Translations under genes and position numbers: made by a program
The notes under the pieces: generated by a model
The model's input: the letters and a program-made list of their open reading frames with translations, nothing else
Told to the model about the DNA's origin: nothing
The model's database searches: none
Shown: positions 1 through 7,546 of the stretch, in pieces
Numbering within the stretch: the stretch's first letter is position 1
How the letters are laid out: each line of letters starts with the position of its first letter
DNA from: Alterisphingorhabdus sp038748365
GTDB taxonomy: Bacteria; Pseudomonadota; Alphaproteobacteria; Sphingomonadales; Sphingomonadaceae
Direction: 5' to 3'
NCBI GenBank assembly: GCA_038748365.1
Contig: JBCDIZ010000012.1
Location: forward strand, 1 to 64,000
DNA length: 64,000 nt

Positions 1-3000
1 CTCGGGAAATGCGGGTTTGCCTGTGCCGCAATCGCCGCAATGCCGCGCTGGGCATCCCTGTCGACAGTATTGGCGAGATCAAAGGCGGCGACTATCTGTC
101 CTTCCAGCGTAGCCACCCGTCCGTCCAGCTGGCCCAGAGATGCAATGTTGAGACTGCTTGTCCCCAAATTGCCCAGTGCATCGGTGGTGACCAGACTGAC
201 AGCCCCTTGTTGGGCTGTGTTGCTGGCATCCGAGGTAATGCCGGCGAAGCGATAGGTTGAGACCTCTGACCCAAGCGCGATGAGGTTCGGCTGATCGGCA
301 ATCGCACCGGTGCCAATGGCAACCGCGCCGTCAGCGGTAGCCATGGCACCATTGCCTAATGCTATCGCCCCGTCTCCATTGGCGACATTGAGGTTGCCGA
401 TAGCAACGGCACCCGTGCCGGTGGCGGTGTTGGTGGCGCCCAGAGCCACCGCTCCAGTGCCGATTGCAGTATTGGGATTACCGATAGCGACAGCACCATC
501 ACCGCTCGCCATATTGCTATAGCCGATCGAGACGGCCTGACCGTCCTGTGCCATGGCCTGATAGCCGATCGCCACCGAACGATCGCCTGCGGCATTGCTC
601 TCGCCGCCCAGTGCCACTGCATCCATGCCGGTGGCGCTGGCTCCGGTGCCGGTGGAGTTGACCGCGAGATATTCCAGTTCCTCGCTATTGGTCTCGGCGA
701 GGGCCAGCGCGGCATCGGCATCGACCTGTGCCTGCATCGCTTCATTGCGGGCAAGGTCGGCATCGGCTTGCGCATCCACAGCCCGTTCAAAGGCGGCATC
801 CGCCTGGGCGCGCGCCGCGGCGCTGTCTTCGCCTGCCTGCACGGCGACCGTCATCGCCTCACGCGCTTCATCCCGGGCCTGATCCGCCGTCACCTGTGCG
901 GTGGCGGCATTGGCAAAGGCCTCGTCGGCGCGTTGCTGCGCTGCTGCGGCTTCTGCACGCGCGGTGGCCACACCAGAGGTGTTGGCGGCGATCTGACCGT
1001 CCTGAACCATGTTTTGTGCCACCGCCTGATCGGCGGTTGCCTGGGCTGTTGATGCATTGGCGAGCGCCTGTGTGGCATCTACTTGCGCTGCGTCCGCTGT
1101 GCCTTGCGCGGCGGCGGCATTGGCCAGCGCCTGTGTCGCATCACCCTGCGCTGAGCTGGCCGCAGTGGAGACCGCATTAAGCTGGGCGAGGTTCACAGCG
1201 TCTGTGCCTTGCGTGCCAGCGGCGACATTGGTGATCTGTCGTTCCGAACCACTGGCACCAACTGAGAGGCTATTGTCACGATCGGCAACCGAGCCAGCAC
1301 CCAATGCAATCGCGCTGCCACCACTTGCCACAGCACCCTGACCGATAGCAACGGCATCCATACCGGTTGCACTGGCGGCAAGGCCCGTGCTGTTGATCGC
1401 AATAAAGGGATTGCCGCCTACCGATACATTGGCAATTGCGGTGTTCAACTGCCCGATAGTAGCCGCATCGCTATCATCGGTGCCGCCTGCAACATTGACG
1501 ATCCGGCGTTCATTGCCGGCTGCGCCGACCGACACCACATTGTCCTGATCGGCTACCGAGCCTGCCCCGATGGCAACAGAGTTTGTTCCGGTGACGCTCG
1601 CCACACCAGTGCCATTGGCGGCGAAGAAGGTTAGCTCATCGGCATTGCTGTTTGCGGTTGACTGGGCTGCATCTGCGGTTGTTTGCGCTGTGTCAGCCGT
1701 CCCCTGCGCCGCCGCCGCATCGGCAAGTGCCTGAGTCGCATCGCCCTGGGCAGCATCGGCCGCTGTCTGGGCGCCATCAGCGGTCGTCTGAGCATTGGCA
1801 GCGTTGGTCAGGGCCTGGGTTGCATCCGATTGCGCGTCATCTGCGGTTGTCTGGGCCGAGACCGCTGCCGCCTGTGCTGTCGCTGCATTGGCAAGCGCCG
1901 CTGTAGCATCGCTCTGCGCCATGTTCGCCACGGTCGAGACGGCATCCAGTTGCGCTAGGTTCACTGCGTCGGTGCCCTGCGTGCCAGCCGCGACATTGGC
2001 GATCTGACGCTCGCTGCCGACAGCACCGACCGAGACGGTGTTGGCCCGATCCGCGACAGCATTGGCGCCAAGGGCGACGGAATTGATGGCATTGGCCTGT
2101 GACAGTTCGCCAATCGCCACCGCATCTTCACCCAGTGCCACAGGCTGTCCGCCGGTCGAGTTAGCCACGATATAGTCGCTATCCGCGCCTGCCGAAACGC
2201 CCGAGATCGCGCTGTTAAGCTGGGCAAGGTTGACTGCGTCGGTATCCTCTGTGCCAGCTGCCAGATTGACAATCTGGCGCTCGCTTCCGGCGCTGCCAAC
2301 GGAAACGGTGTTGGCGCGGTCAGCAACCGATCTCCAGCCAAGAGCCACGGAGCGTTCGCCGCCGGCATCGGCGTTCCTGCCGATGGCAATCGCATCAAGA
2401 GCGGATGCTTGGGTGCTTTCTCCCAACGCGATGGAATGATCGCCTGATGCGCGCGTGATGTTTCCTCCAGCACTGGCGCTTCCACCAAGGGCGATGGCGG
2501 CTCGTCCCGATGCGATGCTCGCAGCGCCAATCGCAGTGCTTCGCACGCCTGAGCTGTTCGCGCTCGGGCCGATCGCCACCGATCTCTCCGCAGTTGCTTG
2601 CGAATCGCGACCAACAGCAACAGCGGCACCTTGTTCAGCTTGGCTCCTGAAACCCAAGGCCACCGCGTCGCCACCCGCCGCGTTCGTCGCGACTCCCAAC
2701 GCCACCGATCTCAAGCCAGTAGATTGCGCGCCGCGTCCCAGGCTAATGGCTTCCGATCCCGAAGAGACGCTCGCCTCGCCAATAGCAATCGCCCTCGTAT
2801 TGCTTGCGGTGGCGAGGGTGCCCACAGCAACGGTGCCTTCAACGGTCGCGTTCGCCGCCTCGCCGATGCCGATTGATGAATCGCCTTGCGATTGCGCGTT
2901 GGTTCCGATGGCGATGGCGTTTACACGCGTTGATTGGGCATTGGTACCCAGAGAAACAGTGTTGATCGCGTTGCTAAACGCGTCCAGCCCGATCGCCACC

Positions 3001-6000
3001 GAGCTTGCGCCAATAGCGCTTGCCGAGCGCCCAAGGGCAACCCCGTTAGCAGCAAAGGCGTTGGCATCGGTTCCGATGGCAATGGTGTCTTCTGCTCTTG
3101 CAGTGGCGCCTAGGGCGTTGGCGTCATCGCCGTCGGTCCCGATCGCTATCGAGCGTGCCGCAAAGGCTTCTGTCGCTGATCCCAGCGCGATGGCTTCAGC
3201 GCCAGACGCCGTGGGCAGCAGCCCGGTCGAGTTTACATCGAGATAAGCACTGCCAACGGTTACGCCCGAAATCGCCGAGTTGAGCTGGGACAGATTGACC
3301 GCATCGGTGTCCGTAGTCCCCGCTGCGACATTGGTGATTTGACGCTCACTGCCGACGGCCCCGACCGAGACGGTGTTGGCCCGATCTGCAAACGAACCAG
3401 CACCCAGTGCGACAGAGTTAGCGATGCTGTCGAGACCTGCGCCAGCACCGATCGCGACACCACCGGTCGCTCCGGTTGAAACGGTGGTACCCTGGCCAAG
3501 GGCAATCGCGTTTTCCTCGGCGGCAGTGGCGCTTTCACCGATCGCTATGGCTTGATCCCTGTTGGCCGTTGCCGCTTGACCAATCGCCACCGCATTCGCC
3601 CCGCTGGCGATTGCAGCCGCTCCTGTTGAGTTGGCCACGAAATAGGGATTGTTGTTAGCCGTGATCGCGCTATTGAGCTGCGCCACGTTCACCGCATCGG
3701 TGTCCTGCGTGCCCGCCGCCACATTGGTGATCTGGCGCTCGTTCCCGGTCGATCCGACCGAGACCGTGTTCTCGCGATCCGCGACGGATCCAGAACCGAG
3801 GGCAACCGCGTTGTTCGCGCTGGCTTGCGCATTCGCGCCAAGGGCGATGGCACCTATTGCATTCGCAACGGTGGCGTCACCGATAGCGACGGTTTGTTCG
3901 CCGTTTGCACCGCTGTCCTGCCCAAGCGCGATGGCCCCTTCTCCCCCCGCAACAGCACCTGATGGACCTCCGTCATCGCTGTCACCGCCAATTGCGATTG
4001 CGCCGGGGCCAGTGGAGAGGGCTCGGCTACCCATCGCCACCCCCGAGGTCTGGTCGGCAATGCTTCCCGGCCCCACCGCAACGGATTCCCTACCGATTGC
4101 CCGGGAAAAATCGCCGATCGCAACCGCACGGAATTCCTCGGCCATGCTGTTCACGCCAATAGCGATGGTGTTAACGCCGGTTGCGCTTGATGAGCTCCCA
4201 ACCGCCACCGAGTCCGCACCATTAGCGTCCGCGTTGGCACCGAAGGCCGAAGCGCGCTCTCCTCTCGCGCCGCTGTCGAAGCCGATAGCGGTTGCACCAG
4301 CCTCGCTGGCAAAGGTGTCCGAGCCGATGGCAATAGCGTGGGCGCCCAAGGCCTGCGAACCGATCGCGTTGCTGAATGTACCGCCAATCGCGATGGCGCC
4401 CGTCATGGTCGCGTCGGCAAGATTGCCAATGGCGATCGCTTCCGCTCCTGTGGCTTCGGCAGAACTACCGATCCCGATGGCAGCTGAGGCGTTTGCGTTA
4501 GCGCCGCCCCCAACTGCAACGCTGTCGCCCGCCGACGCCGAGGAGAAAGCACCCAGTGAAACGGAATTGGTCTGGCTGGCGGCGCTGGAACGGCCAATCG
4601 CTATCGCATCACCGGAGGATGCATTGGCCTGGCGGCCGAGGGAGATGGTCCCAAGTGCGGTCGCCTGTGCATCGGTGCCGACCGCGATAGCCGCCGTCGC
4701 GGTTGCATCGCTGTTCTGGCCGATAGCCAGCGACTCGCTACCACTGGCAACAGCAACGCTGCCAAAGGCTGTGCCAAATGCCTCTGCTCGCGCATTTGCG
4801 CCGATCGCGGTTGCACCATTGCCATTGGCCTGGGAATCGCCACCAACCGCGACGGAGTTGGTACCCATGGCCATCGCGCCCTGCTGTCCGTTATCGCCAC
4901 CATCACCGCCAATCGCGACCGAGTTTTCGCCGGTTGCGTCGCTCTGCCTGCCAATCGCAATACTCGACAAATTGCTGGCAAGAGCAGTATCGCCGATGGC
5001 TATCGCTTCGTCTCCGGATGCTGTGGCTCCGTCGCCAAGTGCCAGGGCGGAACCGGCTGTGGCATTTGCGCCGTCGCCGATGGCAACGGCCTGGAAATCA
5101 GTCGCCAAAGCAGTATCGCCAATGGCAATGGTTTGGGAGCTGCTCGCGATGGAATCTTCACCGATAGCGATGGCCTGACTGCCCGCTGCTTGCGTATTGT
5201 CACCAATGGCGATCGCATCAATAGAGGTAGCAGATGCCTCTGTACCAAAAGCAATGGTGTCGGTTCCATTGGCAATCGAATCGACGCCAATGGCGATGGC
5301 CCCGTCCGCTGTGGCAAAAGCGCCTTCTGCTCCATCATCGTCGCTGTCGCTGCCAATCGCGATAGCACCTACCCCCGATGCGTTAACGGCCTCGCCAAGC
5401 GCGATGGCTTCCACTTCGCCGGCGAATGCTGCGGTACCAAGGGCAAGGCTTCTATCGGCATTCGCAGTGGTAGCGGAGCCAAAAGCGAGGGAATTCGAGC
5501 CCACTGCCCGAACCGCGGTGCCGATGGCGATTGTGGACAATTCCGAAGCGGTTGTCGCAGTCCCGATTGCGACCCCGTTTTGCCCAGAAGCGGCTGAGAG
5601 AGTTCCGAGACCGATTGAGTTGTCACCGGTCGCGCCGGAATTGCTGCCGAGAGCGGTCGCGCTGGCACCACTTGCGAGGCTGTCTTGACCGATCGCGACC
5701 GATTGGTTTCCCTCGGCAAGCGCGCCATCAGGACCCGCGTCTATTCCGTCCCCGCCGATGGCCACCGCACCAATCCCGCGCGCCGTGGCATTGTTGCCGA
5801 TACCGATAGCATCCGTGGACTGAGCGAAGGAGAAATTGCCCAAGGCGATGGCATTCTCGGCGACGGCGCCTGCGTTGGTGCCACTTGCAAACGCGTTGAG
5901 CCCGGAGGCAAGCGCGCTGTCGCCAATGGCAACAGCCTGCACCCCGCCCGATGTACTATCCCGTCCAATCGCTATGGACCCCTCTTCGATGGCGTTTGCG

Positions 6001-6695
6001 CCTTGCGAGCCAGTGTCCGAACCGTCACCCCCGATGGCAATCGCCCCCGCGCCGGTTGCATCGGAAAGCGCGCCCAGAGAAAGCGCGAAGTCTGCATTGG
6101 CGTTGGCGTTGCTGCCGAGCGCGACCGAGTTGGCTCCGCCCGCATTGGCGTTTGCGCCGACAGAAGTAGCAGCAGTACCGCCCACGTCGGCGCTAAATCC
6201 TAAGGCGGTGGCGTTATCAAAATCCGCGACTGCTGACGTGCCGACCGCGAGTGCGTTAGTTGCTAACGCGCTAGCCGCATCGCCAATTGCAACTGCACCG
6301 GTGGAATTGGCCAATGTATCGGCGCCGATAGCGGTGGTGTTGGCAGCGGTGGCGCTGGCGTCGTTGCCTATCGCGGTCGCATCAACCGCCGTCGCCTCGG
6401 CGTCTTCTCCCACTGCAGTCGATTGGGTGCCAGAGGCCTCTGCGCCTTCACCAACAGCGGTGCTTTGGTCTCCCGATGCGTTGCTGTTGGCGCCGACGGC
6501 GGTCGCACCGTCTTGGCCCGTAGCGGAGGAGTTGACCCCGCATTCGAGGGAGTCCGGGCCGACTGTCGGATTGATATTACACGGCGCGGTGGCATCGGCG
6601 CGCGCCTCAGAGGGGTACAACGCGTAGGTTGCCATCGCCAGCGTGGCGCCACAGGTCAACAGTGCGTTGCGTGTCTTGAAAGTCGGATTTGCCAT
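1..6695 (-). CDS. Giant trimeric autotransporter adhesin (YadA-like), C-terminus cut by the window edge
   Basis: Surface adhesin of the type V secretion class, expected to trimerise and anchor in the outer membrane. The minus frame from ATG 6695 stays open to base 1 (over 2230 residues). It begins with a Sec-like signal (cut near SEARA-DA) and then runs of YadA head repeats of the type AIGxxAxAxG. Six neck-like modules (SERQIxNVA..TDAVNLAQLN) lie at about 3665-3755, 3270-3350, 2214-2290, 1940-2015, 1441-1530 and 1171-1260. Ala/Gln-rich coiled-coil stalks lie at about 1640-1940 and 680-1170. The last visible residues, RGIAAIAAQANPHFP, look like the entry to a YadA anchor, so perhaps only about 60-80 residues are missing. 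I spot-checked the frame at several points and found no break. Two Cys residues follow the signal (TAPC, LECG). The gene is divergent from the sigma factor at 6938. Confidence 0.93.
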   Translation of the reverse strand, partial: MANPTFKTRNALLTCGATLAMATYALYPSEARADATAPCNINPTVGPDSLECGVNSSATGQDGATAVGANSNASGDQSTAVGEGAEASGTQSTAVGEDAEATAVDATAIGNDASATAANTTAIGADTLANSTGAVAIGDAASALATNALAVGTSAVADFDNATALGFSADVGGTAATSVGANANAGGANSVALGSNANANADFALSLGALSDATGAGAIAIGGDGSDTGSQGANAIEEGSIAIGRDSTSGGVQAVAIGDSALASGLNAFASGTNAGAVAENAIALGNFSFAQSTDAIGIGNNATARGIGAVAIGGDGIDAGPDGALAEGNQSVAIGQDSLASGASATALGSNSGATGDNSIGLGTLSAASGQNGVAIGTATTASELSTIAIGTAVRAVGSNSLAFGSATTANADRSLALGTAAFAGEVEAIALGEAVNASGVGAIAIGSDSDDDGAEGAFATADGAIAIGVDSIANGTDTIAFGTEASATSIDAIAIGDNTQAAGSQAIAIGEDSIASSSQTIAIGDTALATDFQAVAIGDGANATAGSALALGDGATASGDEAIAIGDTALASNLSSIAIGRQSDATGENSVAIGGDGGDNGQQGAMAMGTNSVAVGGDSQANGNGATAIGANARAEAFGTAFGSVAVASGSESLAIGQNSDATATAAIAVGTDAQATALGTISLGRQANASSGDAIAIGRSSAASQTNSVSLGAFSSASAGDSVAVGGGANANASAAIGIGSSAEATGAEAIAIGNLADATMTGAIAIGGTFSNAIGSQALGAHAIAIGSDTFASEAGATAIGFDSGARGERASAFGANADANGADSVAVGSSSSATGVNTIAIGVNSMAEEFRAVAIGDFSRAIGRESVAVGPGSIADQTSGVAMGSRALSTGPGAIAIGGDSDDGGPSGAVAGGEGAIALGQDSGANGEQTVAIGDATVANAIGAIALGANAQASANNAVALGSGSVADRENTVSVGSTGNERQITNVAAGTQDTDAVNVAQLNSAITANNNPYFVANSTGAAAIASGANAVAIGQAATANRDQAIAIGESATAAEENAIALGQGTTVSTGATGGVAIGAGAGLDSIANSVALGAGSFADRANTVSVGAVGSERQITNVAAGTTDTDAVNLSQLNSAISGVTVGSAYLDVNSTGLLPTASGAEAIALGSATEAFAARSIAIGTDGDDANALGATARAEDTIAIGTDANAFAANGVALGRSASAIGASSVAIGLDAFSNAINTVSLGTNAQSTRVNAIAIGTNAQSQGDSSIGIGEAANATVEGTVAVGTLATASNTRAIAIGEASVSSGSEAISLGRGAQSTGLRSVALGVATNAAGGDAVALGFRSQAEQGAAVAVGRDSQATAERSVAIGPSANSSGVRSTAIGAASIASGRAAIALGGSASAGGNITRASGDHSIALGESTQASALDAIAIGRNADAGGERSVALGWRSVADRANTVSVGSAGSERQIVNLAAGTEDTDAVNLAQLNSAISGVSAGADSDYIVANSTGGQPVALGEDAVAIGELSQANAINSVALGANAVADRANTVSVGAVGSERQIANVAAGTQGTDAVNLAQLDAVSTVANMAQSDATAALANAATAQAAAVSAQTTADDAQSDATQALTNAANAQTTADGAQTAADAAQGDATQALADAAAAQGTADTAQTTADAAQSTANSNADELTFFAANGTGVASVTGTNSVAIGAGSVADQDNVVSVGAAGNERRIVNVAGGTDDSDAATIGQLNTAIANVSVGGNPFIAINSTGLAASATGMDAVAIGQGAVASGGSAIALGAGSVADRDNSLSVGASGSERQITNVAAGTQGTDAVNLAQLNAVSTAASSAQGDATQALANAAAAQGTADAAQVDATQALANASTAQATADQAVAQNMVQDGQIAANTSGVATARAEAAAAQQRADEAFANAATAQVTADQARDEAREAMTVAVQAGEDSAAARAQADAAFERAVDAQADADLARNEAMQAQVDADAALALAETNSEELEYLAVNSTGTGASATGMDAVALGGESNAAGDRSVAIGYQAMAQDGQAVSIGYSNMASGDGAVAIGNPNTAIGTGAVALGATNTATGTGAVAIGNLNVANGDGAIALGNGAMATADGAVAIGTGAIADQPNLIALGSEVSTYRFAGITSDASNTAQQGAVSLVTTDALGNLGTSSLNIASLGQLDGRVATLEGQIVAAFDLANTVDRDAQRGIAAIAAQANPHFP
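1171..3755 (-). repeat. Six neck-like modules in the adhesin
   Basis: A block reading SERQIxNVAxGTxxTDAVNLAQLN and close variants recurs six times, each time between a head segment and a stalk or the next head. Such DAVNLAQL necks join beta-roll heads to coiled coils in YadA-family proteins. The nucleotide copies are similar enough to recombine, so length variation between strains is plausible. Confidence 0.75.
3955..6036 (-). repeat. Five acidic Gly/Asp loops inside the adhesin head
   Basis: Five copies of an insert with consensus IGGDxxDxGxxGA interrupt the head repeats. They lie at about 6001-6036 (GGDGSDTGSQGA), 5721-5759 (GGDGIDAGPDGA), 5321-5356 (GSDSDDDGAEGA), 4876-4911 (GGDGGDNGQQGA) and 3955-3991 (GGDSDDGGPSGA). 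They are longer and more acidic than the surrounding repeats. Cation binding is an inference from composition only. Confidence 0.7.
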
Positions 6696-6937
6696 TGGAT
6701 TGCCCTTTCCCATTTACTTTACCTCACCCACACAGGCGCAAACGGATCGGAAAAGCGGACACGCCCGAGCTAAAAAAATCGTGGCGTGGTCTCACAACAG
6801 GAAGCAAGGCGACCTAATCAAAGATCATCAGTCGCTAATCAAATGCTCATCATTTGCGACGAATTCTTTGCCAAATCGCCGATCTCTTGGCATTATTGCC
6901 TCCTCAAGTTTCGTGATATTTGGCGGGAGCTCCAGGA
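6696..6937. other. Divergent regulatory interval between adhesin and sigma factor
   Basis: About 240 bases hold the promoters of the adhesin (leftward) and the sigma factor (rightward). It is more AT-rich than its flanks. It contains a perfect inverted repeat CAAATG-ctcat-CATTTG at 6840-6856, which could be an operator. No coding sequence is evident. Confidence 0.5.
6868..6896 (+). promoter_or_regulatory. Possible sigma-70-type promoter for the ECF sigma gene
   Basis: TTGCCA (6868-6873) and CATTAT (6891-6896) are separated by exactly 17 bases and lie about 40 bases upstream of the GTG start. The -35 matches consensus at five of six positions and the -10 at four of six. This is pattern matching only. 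Confidence 0.3.
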
Positions 6938-7519
6938 GTGAGTGAGACCGGATCGGCAACACCCAGCGACATCACTGAACTCTTGCTAGACTGGCAAGGT
7001 GGCAGCGAAGATGCGCTCGAAGCGTTGATGCCCAAGCTTTACAGTGAGCTGCGCCAGACCGCTGAGGCCTATCTTTACCGCGAACGCGAGGAGCACACAC
7101 TCCAGCCAACAGCGCTTGTGAACGAAGCTTATCTCAAGATTCACACGCGTTCGCAGATACCGTTTGAATCGCGCCAGCACTTCTTTGCCGTGGCCGCAAA
7201 AGCCATGCGCCAGATTTTGGTTGATCACGCGCGCAAAGTGTCAGCTGACAAACGCTTTAGCTCCGCCCAGCAAGTAACGCTGCCCGATTTCAGCGACGAA
7301 CCAAAGGCGGAGCAAGCCTCAGCGGACATCATCGCGCTTGACCAGGCTATCGAACGCCTGGCCAATGCCAATCCGCGACAAGCGAGTGTCGTGGAATTGC
7401 GATATTTTGGTGGCATGACGACCGAGGAGGTCGCAACGGTGCTTGAGGTGTCGGGCAAGACCGTTCGCCGAGACTGGAAGGTTGCGCGTACGGCTTTAAG
7501 GCACTGGTTGGCGGCTTAG
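6938..7519 (+). CDS. ECF sigma factor of the kinase-associated type
   Basis: RNA polymerase sigma factor of about 193 residues with region 2 (about 25-90) and region 4 (about 130-190, ending in a helix-turn-helix, TTEEVATVLEVSGKTVRRDWK). I chose GTG 6938 because GGGAG at 6925-6929 sits eight bases upstream; an in-frame TTG at 6920 would add six residues. The region 2.2 motif that is usually acidic (DAED-like) reads QPTA here, with Thr58. That is typical of the TIGR02999-like sigma group and of sigma factors activated by phosphorylation. No anti-sigma or FecR gene is adjacent. Instead a Ser/Thr kinase starts 27 bases downstream, probably in the same transcript. Confidence 0.9.
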   Translation: MSETGSATPSDITELLLDWQGGSEDALEALMPKLYSELRQTAEAYLYREREEHTLQPTALVNEAYLKIHTRSQIPFESRQHFFAVAAKAMRQILVDHARKVSADKRFSSAQQVTLPDFSDEPKAEQASADIIALDQAIERLANANPRQASVVELRYFGGMTTEEVATVLEVSGKTVRRDWKVARTALRHWLAA

Positions 7520-7546
7520 TGACTCATTTATGCGGGACGAGCGTAT

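Noticed and set aside
2455..5178. Long plus-strand open frames rich in Ala, Pro and Ser across the adhesin
   Set aside because: They are antisense to the highly repetitive adhesin frame; their composition is the mirror of its codons and no domain or ribosome site supports them.
1..6695. Dense short repeats that might suggest a CRISPR or satellite array
   Set aside because: Repeats are in frame, of unequal length, and encode YadA head and neck modules.
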